Positions 19,424 to 28,765 of a stretch of 64,000 nucleotides of DNA are shown here, in pieces. A program made the translations under genes and the position numbers. The first letter of the stretch is position 1; each line of letters starts with the position of its first letter. The notes under the pieces are model-generated. The model had not been told where the DNA came from, did no database searches, and worked only from the letters and a program-made list of their open reading frames with translations. This DNA comes from Rhodoferax antarcticus ANT.BR (GTDB taxonomy: Bacteria > Pseudomonadota > Gammaproteobacteria > Burkholderiales > Burkholderiaceae_C), in contig NZ_MSYM01000009.1 in the NCBI RefSeq assembly GCF_001938565.1, forward strand, positions 18,250-82,249, written 5' to 3'.

Positions 19424-19446
19424 AATGGACAGATTTGAGGCCCTGC

Positions 19447-20601
19447 ATGAATCCCATCCATATCTCCAGCACCTTTGACGCCGGTGCCATCGACGTTGTC
19501 AGCGTTGCTGACCCGCAAGACATCCAGCTCAACATTCGCCGCGACAACGCCAGTGACTTTGCGCAGTGGTTTTACTTCTGCCTGCACGGTGCTGCAGGGC
19601 AGCCGGTGCGACTGAACTTCATGAACGCCGGGCAAAGCGCCTACCCCAAGGGCTGGGCGGGTTACCGTGTGGCGTGCAGCGAAGATCACCAGAACTGGTT
19701 TCGCCTTGACACCGACTTTGATGGCGAAGTCATGAGCGTGGCCTTTACGCCAGCCAGCAACCGTGTTTATCTGGCCTATTTCGAGCCTTATTCGCATGAG
19801 CGCCATCTGGACCTGATTGGCTCGGCTGGCGCGTCGGAACACGTCACGCTGGAGCGCCTGGGCAGCACGCTTGACGGCCGCGATGTGACGCTGCTGCAGA
19901 TCACAGACGCTGCATCCACCACGCCGCAGGCGCAGAAAAAGAAGGTCTGGCTCATCGCCCGCCAGCACCCCGGTGAAACCATGGCCGAGTGGTTTGTGGA
20001 GGGTTTTCTGGAGCGCCTGCTCGACGAATCGGACCCGGTGGCACGCGTCCTGCTCGACCAATGTGTGTTCTACGTGGTGCCCAACATGAACCCCGACGGC
20101 GCCGTGCGCGGCAACCTGCGCACCAATGCTGCCGGGGCCAACCTGAACCGCGAGTGGGCCGCGCCCAGCCAGGAAACCTCTCCCGAGGTGTATGCCGTAC
20201 GCCAGAAGATGCTGGAAGTGGGTGTGGACCTGAGCCTGGACGCGCATGGCGACGAGGGCATGCCCTACAACTTTGTCGTCGGCACCGAGGGCACACCCGG
20301 CTGGGGCCCGCGTCGGCAAGCGCTGGAAGAAGCGTTTAAGACGGCCTGGCTCGCCGCCAGCCCGGACTTCCAGACCACCCACGGTTACCCGCGTGGGGGC
20401 CGTGAAGAAGCCAACATGACGCTGGCCACCAACTGGATCGGTCAACTGTTTGACTGCCTGGCGTTCACCATCGAGATGCCGTTCAAGGACAACGCCGATT
20501 TGCCCGACTTGCAAGTGGGTTGGAACGGTGAACGCGCCAAGCGGCTGGGTGCCAGTGTGTTGCAACCGGTGCTGGCCGTGTTGGCTCAGTTGCGGTCCTG
20601 A
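19447..20601 (+). CDS. M14-family zinc carboxypeptidase, cytosolic-carboxypeptidase-like
   Basis: The 384-aa protein has an N-terminal beta domain (QWFYFCLHGAAGQPVRLNF) typical of the M14D cytosolic carboxypeptidases, then the catalytic domain: zinc ligands His174 and Glu177 in RQHPGETMAEWF, the NMNPDG turn, substrate Arg in NLRTNAAGANLNR, third ligand in DLSLDAHGDEG, and the general base Glu in FTIEMPFKDN. Eukaryotic relatives remove C-terminal glutamates; bacterial substrates are unknown. No signal peptide, so cytosolic. ATG 19447 is preceded by GAGG at suitable distance; an earlier TTG at 19435 is less likely. Confidence 0.88.
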   Translation: MNPIHISSTFDAGAIDVVSVADPQDIQLNIRRDNASDFAQWFYFCLHGAAGQPVRLNFMNAGQSAYPKGWAGYRVACSEDHQNWFRLDTDFDGEVMSVAFTPASNRVYLAYFEPYSHERHLDLIGSAGASEHVTLERLGSTLDGRDVTLLQITDAASTTPQAQKKKVWLIARQHPGETMAEWFVEGFLERLLDESDPVARVLLDQCVFYVVPNMNPDGAVRGNLRTNAAGANLNREWAAPSQETSPEVYAVRQKMLEVGVDLSLDAHGDEGMPYNFVVGTEGTPGWGPRRQALEEAFKTAWLAASPDFQTTHGYPRGGREEANMTLATNWIGQLFDCLAFTIEMPFKDNADLPDLQVGWNGERAKRLGASVLQPVLAVLAQLRS

Positions 20602-20614
20602 ACTGGTCACACGG

Positions 20615-20675
20615 TTAGTATCAAATTAATAGCTACTGGCGCTTGTTCCATAACAGCTAGAGCCCTATTTGGCTC
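20615..20675 (+). repeat. Comamonadaceae dispersed repeat, copy e
   Basis: Plus-strand copy with ATAGCTACTGGCGCTTGTTC and AGCTAGAGCCCTATTTGGC. It lies between the M14 gene and the opp relics. Confidence 0.8.
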
Positions 20676-20680
20676 ATAAA

Positions 20681-20940
20681 TCAAGCGAAAAGACAAGCCA
20701 CTTGCAAACCCGCACCGCTGGCGTGCAACTCTGGCACCGTCTGGGCGCACTCGGCTTGCGCCTTGGGGCAGCGGGTGCGAAACACACAACCCGAGGGTGG
20801 GTTCATCGGTGAGGGCAAATCGCCTTGCAGCAACTGCACCACCTTACCGCGCTCCAGCTCAGGGTTGGGAATCGGAATGGCCGACAGCAAAGCCTGGGTG
20901 TAGGGGTGGCGCGGGTCGGCGTACAGCGCGCGCTTGTTTC
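20681..20940 (-). pseudogene. oppF-like ABC ATPase, C-terminal remnant only
   Basis: Only the last ~85 residues of an oligopeptide/dipeptide ABC ATPase remain: YADPRHPYTQALLSAIPIP, then GDLPSPMNPPSGCVFRTRCP and the tail. These are the C-terminal oligopeptide-transporter signature and the cysteine-rich iron-sulfur-like region of OppD/F and DppD/F proteins. The whole nucleotide-binding core is missing. It is fused directly to the start of an oppB-like gene, so one deletion removed the rest of oppB, both middle genes and most of oppF. Confidence 0.85.
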
Positions 20941-21183
20941 GTAACGGAATGAGGCCCCCAGATCGCCGTGCAGCAGGCTGTTGAGGTAGCGCAGATACTG
21001 TTTTCACAAGGGTTCGTCAAGGTGGTATTTGGCTTGCAAATTGGCCAGCACCGCCTTGGAGAGTTTGCGCTCCGAGGCAAACGGCCCGCCGGGGGTCAGG
21101 TGCAGCAGCAGATAGCAGACGGTGATGACCGCCAGCAGGGTCGGAATTGCCGCGAGCAGGCGCTGCAGGGTATGGGTCCACAT
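20941..21183 (-). pseudogene. oppB-like permease, N-terminal remnant with a Trp-to-stop change
   Basis: ATG 21183 has GGAG upstream and opens an OppB/DppB N-terminus (MWTHTLQRLLAAIPTLLAVI, then LLLHLTPGGPFASERKL). After KYHLDEPL the frame hits TGA (21004-21006) where family members have Trp. Reading through gives KQYLRYLNSLLHGDLGASFR, still perfectly OppB-like, then similarity jumps into the oppF remnant at about 20940. Two independent lesions therefore: a nonsense change and the large deletion. Confidence 0.85.
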
Positions 21184-21298
21184 CAACCAGTCTCCAAAAA
21201 ACAAAAAGCCGTCGCGGTGCTTGTGACACGCCTTGGCCAGACCACCGCCGCCAGCAAGGGTGTCATGCTGGCGGTGGCAAAGAGATGTCAAGCGTGTT

Positions 21299-22840
21299 TC
21301 AGTGCTTGATGATCAGGAAGTCTTTGCCGCGATAGCGGTCCATACTGTTGGTGTTGCTGTAGCCGCCAACATAGGATTTGACCAGGCGCGGCACGGTGTA
21401 CTGCAGCAGTGGCAGCATCGGGTAGTCGTCCATGATCAGTTTGGCAGCTTGCGTCAGCAGTGCCTTGCGTGTGGGCGGGTCCATGCTTTGGTTGCCTTGC
21501 TCGATCAGCGCGTCAGCCTTGCGTTTGCAGGATTTTTGCGCGTTTTGGTCTGAGTCACACTGCACCAGCGCTAGAAAGGTGGTGGCATCGTTGTAGTCTG
21601 CCACCCAGGCGTTGCGGGCAATCTGGTAATCGCCGTCATTGCGCTTTTTGATCAGCACCTTGAATTCCATGGCTTCAAGCTCAACCTCAATGCCGAGCTT
21701 GCTCTTGCACTCGGAGGCCATAAAGATGGCCATTTTCTTGTGGTCGTCGTTGGTGTTGTCAGCGAACTTGAGCTTGGTGCCCGCGCTCACACCGGCTTCG
21801 GCTAGCAGCTTCTTGGCTTCAGCCACACGCTTGTCCATGGGCCATCTGGCCCAGTCGTAGCGGGTGGGGTCTGCGCCGGCCACCCCTGTGACTGTGACGC
21901 CGTAGGCGGGGGCTTGTCCGTCTGCGGTCACGCGCTGGGCCAGAATGACGCGGTCAATCGCCATTGACAGTGCCTTGCGCACCCGGATGTCTTTCAGCAC
22001 CGGATCGGTGTTGAGGAAAGAGTAATAACGCAGCCCCAGCATGGGCGAGTTGCGAATTTCTTTGGGGAACTGCGTTTGGTATTTTTTGCAGGTGCCAGGT
22101 CGCAACTGGGCAACAAAGTCGTTTTCGCCCGATTCATACAGCTTGACGTCTGCATTGCCGTCTTCCACTGACAGGTAGGTGAACTTTGTCGGCTGCACAT
22201 TTTTCGTGTCCCAGTCGGTCGGGCTTTTAGCCAGCACGATCTTGCTGTTGAGGTCCCAGGTTGAAAGGGTGAACGCAGCGTTGCCGACGATGTTGCCCGG
22301 CTTGGTTCAGTCCTTGCCAAATTTTTCCAGCGTGGTTTTGTCCAGGGCCTTCACGCCGAGTTCGCTCGGCGGCATTTTGCCTGCCGCGATCTCTTTGCCG
22401 TTGACCAGGAAAACACCAAAACTCGACGCATATTCCGAAGCGGTTTTGGGGTCGACAAAGCGCCGCAAGGCATACACAAAGTCGTCAGCGCTGACAGCGT
22501 CGCCTTGAGACCATTTCGCGTTTTGGCGCAGCTTGAAGACCCAGGTGGTGGCGTCTGTCTGCTTCCAGCTTTCGGCTACGCCAGAGACGATTTTGCCGGT
22601 GCTATCGGATGCCGTGAGGCCCCCGAACAGTTCGCAGATGACGTTGTTGGCGGGCACGCTCTCTGCGCGCGCGGGGCCCAAGGTGTCGGGCTCAGAGCCG
22701 TTGTTGCGCAACATTTCTTGCTTGGCTGCCAGTTGAACGCCAGCCGGGAGGGTGGCAGCCACAGAGGCTGCACCGAATGTGATCAGCAGGGCTGGCGCCA
22801 GGGTGGTTTTTGAAAAAAACGCGATGCGATCATGAATCAA
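21299..22840 (-). pseudogene. oppA-like peptide-binding protein, inactivated
   Basis: Periplasmic oligopeptide-binding protein (SBP family 5) of the same broken operon. Three lesions are visible. First, ATG 22833 has AAGGAG at ideal spacing but is out of frame with the signal peptide (TTLAPALLITFGAASVAA), across a T7 run. Second, after KALDKTTLE the sequence jumps to KFGKD, losing about 25-30 residues relative to the family. Third, KFGKD is followed by TGA (22307-22309) where the family has Trp in FGKDWTKPGN. Beyond the stop the same frame continues with TKPGNIVGNAAFTLSTWD through to a normal C-terminus (GKDFLIIKH), so decay is recent. Confidence 0.88.
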
Positions 22841-22882
22841 CTCCTTGAATTTTGAAATAAATCAAAGATTTTAGAACCCGGT

Positions 22883-24445
22883 TCAAGCGTAATACGCCGC
22901 CACAAAGTCTTCAAACAGACCTTCTGGCGTGGCGTCAATCTTGGCCTGTTCTTCAAGCGAACGTTGCACACTGGCTTTGAATGTGGCGTTTGTCGCCTCA
23001 GTGAGCGCCACTGCCTGCAGGCTCTGGGTGTGGGTTTTGGACATCTCGAAGGCAAAGTTGAAATAGCCGCCGTGTTGCTTGACGGCCTCGATCACCTGGG
23101 CTGACGGCGTCAGCTCTGGTTGGTCAATGCGCTGTCGCAGGGTCAGCAGCGCCTGGTGGCAACGCTGGCCGCCGTAAGCGGTATCGAGCATCGCCGCAAA
23201 CGGTGCCATGTCGTCAAACAGCTCGTGGGCCAGCGCGCGCAAGGGTTGCTCGCGGTTGTGCACCAGCAACTGCAAATCAGGCTGGCGCCCGCGTGTGACG
23301 ACGCGGTGTTTGTTCTCGTCGTTTTCGCCCTGTTCGCGGCTGGTGATGGGTGGGCTGTCGCGAAACAGGCACATCAGCAGCAGCGCATCGGCAAACAGGC
23401 TCTGCTCGGGGGTGATACCAATGTCGACGAAGGGGTTCAGGTCAAACAGCCGCATCTCGACATACTGTACGCCGTAGGTTTTGAGCGCCAGCGCCGGGCG
23501 CTCGCCACCCAGGCCCACGCGTTTGGGGCGCATTGGGGCGTAAAACTCGGCTTCAAGCTGCAGCAGGCAGTCGCTCAACTGCTTCCAGGTGTCGCCCTCA
23601 CGCACGCCCATTTCGGCGTAGTAGGGGTCTGGCGTGCGGATGGCCGCCTCCAGGCCTTGCGCGTAGTCGGCCAGCGTATTGAAACTGATGGCCAGCTTGT
23701 CCTGCGCATGATTTTGGTAGCCCAGGTCGCTCATGCGCAAGCTGGTGGCAAAAGGCCCGTGCAGCGTGCCTGGCGCCAGTTCGGTCAGATCAGAGGGATG
23801 GTCTTGCAGAAAAGACTTGCACACCGCCGGTGACGCACCAAACAGGTAGGGCACCAGCCAGCCGTAACGTAAAAAGTTGCGAATCAGCCCAAAGTAGCGG
23901 CGGTTGATGAAATCGGGCAGGTTTTCCTGGCTGTTGCAGCAGTCGTGCAGTAGGGGCCAGAAGGCGTCGGGCAGCGACCAGTTGTAGTGTGCGCCGGCAA
24001 TGGTCTGCATGGCACGGCCATAACGCAGGCCCAGGCCCTCGCGGTAGACCTGCTTGAAGCGCGCGGCGTTGGAGCTGCCGTAGTTGGCAATGGCGATGTC
24101 GGCGTCCGGGCCAATGCGGCAAGGCATGGATCCCGCCCACAGAAACTCGCCGCTGAGCTGTTGTGCGCTGAAGCGGTGAATGTCTTGCAGAAACGCCAGC
24201 GGGTAGGCCGGGTCGGTGGAGGGCGGCGTGATGAATTCCAGCAAGGCCTCAGCGTAATCGGTGGTGATCCACGGGTGCGTCAGCTTGGCGCCCAGCGCGC
24301 TGGGGTGGGAAGAGTGCGCCATCTGGCCGCTGCGGTCAACCCGCAGGCATTCGCGCTCATAGCCGCGCTGGATGCCGCGCAGCACTTGGGCCTGCTCGGC
24401 TTCGGAAAACTGACGGACTTGGTTGCAGCAGGTAAATTTCAGCAT
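22883..24445 (-). CDS. gshA: Glutamate-cysteine ligase (gamma-glutamylcysteine synthetase, type I)
   Basis: GshA joins glutamate and cysteine with ATP, the first and rate-limiting step of glutathione synthesis, in the cytosol. The 520-aa length and text match the proteobacterial type I family: GIQRGYERECLRVDRSG near the start (acidic metal ligands), HPWITTDYAEALLEFITPP, FLWAGSMPC, and GVQYVEMRLFDLNPF with the conserved R-x-x-D-x-N-P. The start at 24445 gives MLKFTCCNQ. It is 43 bp upstream (in sequence order, after) of the oppA relic on the same strand. Confidence 0.95.
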   Translation of the reverse strand: MLKFTCCNQVRQFSEAEQAQVLRGIQRGYERECLRVDRSGQMAHSSHPSALGAKLTHPWITTDYAEALLEFITPPSTDPAYPLAFLQDIHRFSAQQLSGEFLWAGSMPCRIGPDADIAIANYGSSNAARFKQVYREGLGLRYGRAMQTIAGAHYNWSLPDAFWPLLHDCCNSQENLPDFINRRYFGLIRNFLRYGWLVPYLFGASPAVCKSFLQDHPSDLTELAPGTLHGPFATSLRMSDLGYQNHAQDKLAISFNTLADYAQGLEAAIRTPDPYYAEMGVREGDTWKQLSDCLLQLEAEFYAPMRPKRVGLGGERPALALKTYGVQYVEMRLFDLNPFVDIGITPEQSLFADALLLMCLFRDSPPITSREQGENDENKHRVVTRGRQPDLQLLVHNREQPLRALAHELFDDMAPFAAMLDTAYGGQRCHQALLTLRQRIDQPELTPSAQVIEAVKQHGGYFNFAFEMSKTHTQSLQAVALTEATNATFKASVQRSLEEQAKIDATPEGLFEDFVAAYYA

Positions 24446-24557
24446 GGGTGTTCAGGGCATCGGCAAAACGGCCCGCAGTATGGCAGTTTTTGCGCTGCTG
24501 TTGTGTTGGCCCAGCAGCTCCCACGCTCGGCCTGCACCGGCGTGGCAGGCCCAGGTC

Positions 24558-25109
24558 TCAGTGCGAGGGGTATTTAGCCGGGTCGGCCAGCTGCTCGGTC
24601 AGTTTGACGAGTTCGGGCACCGTCAGCTTGTCGTCATAGACGCCTGCTGCCACGTGGATGCCGGTAGAAAAAGCAATGTCTGCCGTCACCGCGTAGCTCA
24701 GCTTGCGCGAGGCTTTGCCATCACCCGGCTTGGTCCAGACGTAATCGACCCAGCCACCGCGCGGCTGAGCACCGGCCTTGCACAGCTCTTTGAAGATGAA
24801 TTTGCCGTTGTTGTCAGTGATCTGCATGATGGAGCGGCCCACCAAGTCCGGGCGCATCGGGTGCGCCACCATTTTGTCTAGGCGGCAGTCAAAGGCGAAC
24901 ACATAACTGTCCTTCCAGACCCAAATGCCGTCCTTGCTGTTGAGCGAGGCAAACCCCGACACGCCTTTGTCTTGCAGAAATTTGGTGGCCGACCACACTT
25001 TGGTGACCACCTCCTGAGATGTGGCCGCTTCGTCAGCGGCGCTGGCCAGCCCGCTACCCGTTGAGACTACTAACGCCAGGGCGCAACTTTGGAGGAATCG
25101 CATGTTCAT
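24558..25109 (-). CDS. Periplasmic single-Cache-domain protein
   Basis: A 183-aa secreted protein. ATG 25109 has GGGAGAC immediately upstream and starts a signal peptide (MRFLQSCALALVVSTGSGLASA). The rest is one single Cache domain: KDGIWVWKDSYVFAFDCRLD, AHPMRPDLVGRS, FIFKELCKAG and GGWVDYVW. Such free-standing Cache proteins bind small ligands such as carboxylates, but no transmembrane or signalling domain follows. It lies 34 bp downstream of satP on the same strand, so a role in acetate or succinate sensing or binding is an attractive inference from context. Confidence 0.8.
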   Translation of the reverse strand: MNMRFLQSCALALVVSTGSGLASAADEAATSQEVVTKVWSATKFLQDKGVSGFASLNSKDGIWVWKDSYVFAFDCRLDKMVAHPMRPDLVGRSIMQITDNNGKFIFKELCKAGAQPRGGWVDYVWTKPGDGKASRKLSYAVTADIAFSTGIHVAAGVYDDKLTVPELVKLTEQLADPAKYPSH

Positions 25110-25143
25110 GTCTCCCAATCTTTTAAAAGGTATTCGTTTAGGC

Positions 25144-25704
25144 TCAAAACCAGGGCTTGCCCACCGGCAGCACGTCGCGACCAAACACATCGGCAAACAC
25201 AATGTGCGCCATGATGTACCAAGCGCTAGCTGCTGTCACCATCAGCTCATAGCCAGCGACCACCGTCAGGCCGGGGTAGCCAAAGTGCGCCAAGTCCAGC
25301 AGGATAAAGCCGATCAGCAGCAGTGTGAAAGTAATGGCCAGCGCGTTGCTGATGCGCATGGCGCCCACCCACAGGATGGCGGTGAACATGGTCCAGCCGA
25401 CTAGGAACCAGCCCACGTCGGTGGTGCTGGAGGTGTAGATGTTGAAGTGGTTGCCCAAAAACATCAGCACCAGCGCGATCCAGAAGCAACCGTAGCCGGT
25501 GAAAGCGCAGTAGCCAAAGTTGTTGCCGCTTTTCATTTCCTGCAGACCGGCCATCATCTGCGCAAAGCCGCCAAAGATCAGCCCGATCCAGATCACCGGC
25601 CCCAAGCCCATCCAGCCCACGTTGTGAAACTGCAAGACCATGGTGGCCAAGCCAAACCCGCCCAGTCCGACCACTGCCGGATTTCCCAATTTTTGTTCTG
25701 CCAT
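25144..25704 (-). CDS. satP: Acetate/succinate transporter, SatP (GPR1/FUN34/YaaH family)
   Basis: Inner-membrane proton-coupled acetate and succinate uptake. The 186-aa protein has the family signature NPAVVGLGGFGLATM near its N-terminus (NPA(P)-x-G-L motif), six hydrophobic segments, and the middle block GLGPVIWIGLIFGGFAQMMAG. FTGYGCFWIALVL is a further conserved helix. Followed at 34 bp by a periplasmic Cache protein, probably one operon. The promoter region upstream (25705-25864) also faces the divergent amn gene and is AT-rich. Confidence 0.9.
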   Translation of the reverse strand: MAEQKLGNPAVVGLGGFGLATMVLQFHNVGWMGLGPVIWIGLIFGGFAQMMAGLQEMKSGNNFGYCAFTGYGCFWIALVLMFLGNHFNIYTSSTTDVGWFLVGWTMFTAILWVGAMRISNALAITFTLLLIGFILLDLAHFGYPGLTVVAGYELMVTAASAWYIMAHIVFADVFGRDVLPVGKPWF

Positions 25705-25864
25705 GCTGTTGACCCTGTTGATTGATAAGATGGTTCGTTGACCCCGTGACGCAGTTCCGTGGACTGGGGTGATACATCCTATTCATTAAGCTCGTCGCAA
25801 TTCTTACAAATGACAATAGATAATTTCTTTTGTAAAAATTCCACAGCCCCGGAGCCCCTGTCGC

Positions 25865-27379
25865 ATGCCTTACCTGCCCGAATTCATTGCCCCCCTGCGC
25901 TTTACCGACCCGATAGCTGCGCTGGCCCAGGCCCACCTGATTTATGACAACAGCATCCATCATCTGCGCCAAGCCATGCAGCGTTATGTGGCGGGTGAGG
26001 AACTGCCGGGCCATGTGCGCGCCTGCTACCCGTTTGTTCGCGTGCAGACCGACACCATGGCGCGCCAGGGCTCAGGAGATGTCACGCGGCTGAGTTACGG
26101 TTTTGTATCGGGTGCGGGCCGGTTCGAGACCACCCTGACCCGCCCGGACCTGTACGCCAAGTACTACCGTGACCAATTTGGGTTGCTGCTGGAAAATCAC
26201 CAGGTCGAACTGGAGGTGGGCACCAGCACCCAGCCGATCCCGGTGCATTTCTCGTTTGCCGACAACGAGCACGTTGAAGGCAGCCTCACGGCAGAGCGCC
26301 GCGCCCGCATGCGCGACGTGTTCGACCTGCCCGACCTGGCCGCCATGGACGACGGCATTGCCAACGGCACGCATGTGCCGCATCGTGGCGAGGCGCAGCC
26401 GCTGTCTCTGTTCACCGCGCCGCGCGTGGACTACTCGCTGCAGCGCCTGCGCCACTACACCGGCACCGGCCCGGAACATTTTCAAAACTTCTTGCTGTTT
26501 ACCAATTACCAGTTCTACATCGACGAATTCATCGCGCTGGGCCATGCCGCCATGGCAGATGCAGCGAGTGAATACATCGGATTTGTGGAGCCGGGCAATG
26601 TGATCACCCGGCGCATCGCAGCACCAGGGTCGCCCCCCGATCTGTCCGATGCTGCCTCTCTGGTGAGTGGCACGCCGCCGCCGCGCCTGCCGCAAATGCC
26701 CGCCTACCACCTCAAACGTGCGGACGGCAGCGGCATCAGCATGGTCAACATTGGCGTGGGCCCGGCGAATGCCAAGACCATCACCGACCACATCGCCGTG
26801 CTTCGCCCGCACGCCTGGATCATGCTGGGCCACTGCGCCGGTTTGCGCACCACCCAGCAACTCGGCGACTACGTACTGGCGCATGGCTATGTGCGCGAGG
26901 ACCATGTGCTTGACGAAGAACTGCCGCTGTGGGTGCCGATCCCCGCACTGGCCGAAATTCAGGTGGCGCTGGAATCCGCCGTGTCCGAGGTCACCCGGCT
27001 CAAAGGTGCGGCGCTTAAAAGCATCATGCGCACCGGTACCGTGGCCTCTACCGACAACCGCAACTGGGAGCTGCTGCCCGACAACGGCCCGCAGCGCCGC
27101 TTCAGCCAGAGCCGCGCGGTGGCGCTGGACATGGAGTCCGCCACCATTGCCGCCAACGGTTTTCGTTTCCGGGTGCCCTACGGCACGCTGCTGTGTGTGA
27201 GCGACAAGCCGCTGCACGGCGAGATCAAGCTGCCCGGCATGGCGAATCATTTCTACCGCGAGCGGGTGGACCAACATCTGCGCATCGGCATGCGGGCGCT
27301 GGAACTGCTTCGCGCGCAAGGTGTAGACCAGCTCCACAGCCGCAAACTGCGCAGCTTTGCCGAGGTGGCGTTTCAGTAA
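25865..27379 (+). CDS. amn: AMP nucleosidase
   Basis: Amn hydrolyses AMP to adenine and ribose-5-phosphate, helping set adenylate pools. The 504-aa length is normal. The N-terminal regulatory domain includes CYPFVRVQTD and YGFVSGAGRFETTLTRPDL; the C-terminal phosphorylase-fold catalytic domain includes SMVNIGVGPANAKTITDHI, MLGHCAGLRTTQQLGDYV and VALDMESATIAANGFRFRVP, with the purine-binding Glu in MESA. ATG 25865 follows GGAGCCCCTGTCGC. The gene is divergent from satP. Confidence 0.95.
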   Translation: MPYLPEFIAPLRFTDPIAALAQAHLIYDNSIHHLRQAMQRYVAGEELPGHVRACYPFVRVQTDTMARQGSGDVTRLSYGFVSGAGRFETTLTRPDLYAKYYRDQFGLLLENHQVELEVGTSTQPIPVHFSFADNEHVEGSLTAERRARMRDVFDLPDLAAMDDGIANGTHVPHRGEAQPLSLFTAPRVDYSLQRLRHYTGTGPEHFQNFLLFTNYQFYIDEFIALGHAAMADAASEYIGFVEPGNVITRRIAAPGSPPDLSDAASLVSGTPPPRLPQMPAYHLKRADGSGISMVNIGVGPANAKTITDHIAVLRPHAWIMLGHCAGLRTTQQLGDYVLAHGYVREDHVLDEELPLWVPIPALAEIQVALESAVSEVTRLKGAALKSIMRTGTVASTDNRNWELLPDNGPQRRFSQSRAVALDMESATIAANGFRFRVPYGTLLCVSDKPLHGEIKLPGMANHFYRERVDQHLRIGMRALELLRAQGVDQLHSRKLRSFAEVAFQ

Positions 27380-27380
27380 G

Positions 27381-27435
27381 AAATTGGTGTCTAGCCCTTG
27401 TGCGTATTGCGCTAATAGCTATTAAAGTAATAGCG
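27381..27435 (-). repeat. Comamonadaceae dispersed repeat, copy f
   Basis: Minus-strand copy (ATAGCTATTAGCGCAATACG then CACAAGGGCTAGACACC) between the convergent amn and purT stop codons. Confidence 0.8.
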
Positions 27436-27439
27436 ATGG

Positions 27440-28681
27440 TTAGGCCGCCCGAGGCTTGACCAAAGACGCCGCCAGCTTGGCATTGCTGCGCGCCACCGCC
27501 ACATCGGCATCAAATGCCAGCGCCACGCCCATGCGGCGTTTGGCAAAGCTCTCGGGCTTGCCAAACAGGCGCAGGTCGGTGTTGGGCACGCTCAGGGCCT
27601 GCGCCACGCCGTCAAACACGACACCTACCGCGTCCACGCCGCCGTAAATCACCGCGCTGGCGCCGGGGCTGCGCAGGGTGGTGTTCACCGGCAGGCCCAA
27701 AATGGCGCGGGCATGCAGTTCGAACTCGCTTTGATGCTGGGTGACCAGCGTCACCAAACCGGTGTCGTGCGGGCGCGGCGAGACTTCGCTGAACCAGACT
27801 TGGTCGTCCTTCACAAACAGTTCCACGCCAAACACCCCCAACCCACCTGGCTGGCCGTCTAGCGTCATGCCCAGGTCATCGGTCACCGCTTTGGCAATCT
27901 GGCGTGCTTTTTCCAACGCTTGGGGGCCCATCGGGTGCGGTTGCCAGCTTTCCACATAGTCGCCGTTGACCTGAAGGTGGCCCACGGGTTCACAAAAGTG
28001 GGTCTCGATGGCGCCGTCTGCACCGCGTGCGCGCACGGTCAGCAGGGTGATCTCGTAGTCAAAGTCAATGAAGCCTTCCACGATGACGCGGCCATGGCTG
28101 ACCCGCCCGCCTGCCATAGCATGCTCCCAGGCGCGGGCCACGTCAGCCGGGGCGTTGAGCTTGCTTTGACCTTTGCCAGAGCTGCTCATCACCGGTTTGA
28201 CGATGCAGGGGTAGCCAATGCCGGGCTGGTTATTCGCGCCCTCAATCGCCGCCTGCAACTCGGCCAGCGAGTCGCAAAACTGGTAGGGGCTGGTGGGCAG
28301 GCGCAGGGTTTCTGCGGCTAGGCGGCGGATACCTTCGCGGTCCATGGTCAGGCGGGCGGCGCGCGCGGTGGGCACCACGCGCACCACGCCGGTGGCTTCC
28401 AGCACCTCAAGCATCGGCGTGGCAATGGCCTCAATCTCGGGCACCACCAGGTGCGGCTGGTCGTACTCAATCTGTTCGCGCAGCATGGCCGGGTCGGTCA
28501 TGGTGATGGTGCGGCTGTGGTGCGCTACCTGCTGGCCGGGCGCGTGTTCGTAGCGGTCTACCGCAAAGGTTTCCACGCCCAGGCGCTGCAGGGCAATGAT
28601 GACCTCCTTGCCCAACTCGCCACTACCCAGCAACATGACTTTGGTGGCGTTGGGGGACAGGGGCGTGCCAAGAGTGGTCAT
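27440..28681 (-). CDS. purT: Formate-dependent phosphoribosylglycinamide formyltransferase (GAR transformylase 2)
   Basis: PurT makes formyl-GAR from GAR, formate and ATP in purine synthesis, without folate. The 413-aa protein is an ATP-grasp enzyme: [19 protein letters not shown] at the N-terminus, [36 protein letters not shown], the ATP-grasp loop [12 protein letters not shown], and the metal-binding region [21 protein letters not shown]. Typical of the family throughout. It stands alone, with its stop next to repeat copy f. Confidence 0.95.
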   Translation of the reverse strand: MTTLGTPLSPNATKVMLLGSGELGKEVIIALQRLGVETFAVDRYEHAPGQQVAHHSRTITMTDPAMLREQIEYDQPHLVVPEIEAIATPMLEVLEATGVVRVVPTARAARLTMDREGIRRLAAETLRLPTSPYQFCDSLAELQAAIEGANNQPGIGYPCIVKPVMSSSGKGQSKLNAPADVARAWEHAMAGGRVSHGRVIVEGFIDFDYEITLLTVRARGADGAIETHFCEPVGHLQVNGDYVESWQPHPMGPQALEKARQIAKAVTDDLGMTLDGQPGGLGVFGVELFVKDDQVWFSEVSPRPHDTGLVTLVTQHQSEFELHARAILGLPVNTTLRSPGASAVIYGGVDAVGVVFDGVAQALSVPNTDLRLFGKPESFAKRRMGVALAFDADVAVARSNAKLAASLVKPRAA

Positions 28682-28765
28682 GGTGGTTTGCCGGGGGCGA
28701 CCGGTGTTTGGGTTAAAAGAACGAGTTTATTTCAGGCAACTGCCAGCTCGGTCACAATTTGACCC

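Noticed and set aside
24423..24881. Plus-strand frame with signal-peptide-like start (MAVFALLLCWPSSSHA) over the gshA upstream region
   Set aside because: It runs antisense through the Cache gene, and codon pattern after residue 50 is that of a shadow frame.
26072..27337. 421-codon minus-strand frame inside amn
   Set aside because: Shadow frame; amn on the plus strand is unambiguous.
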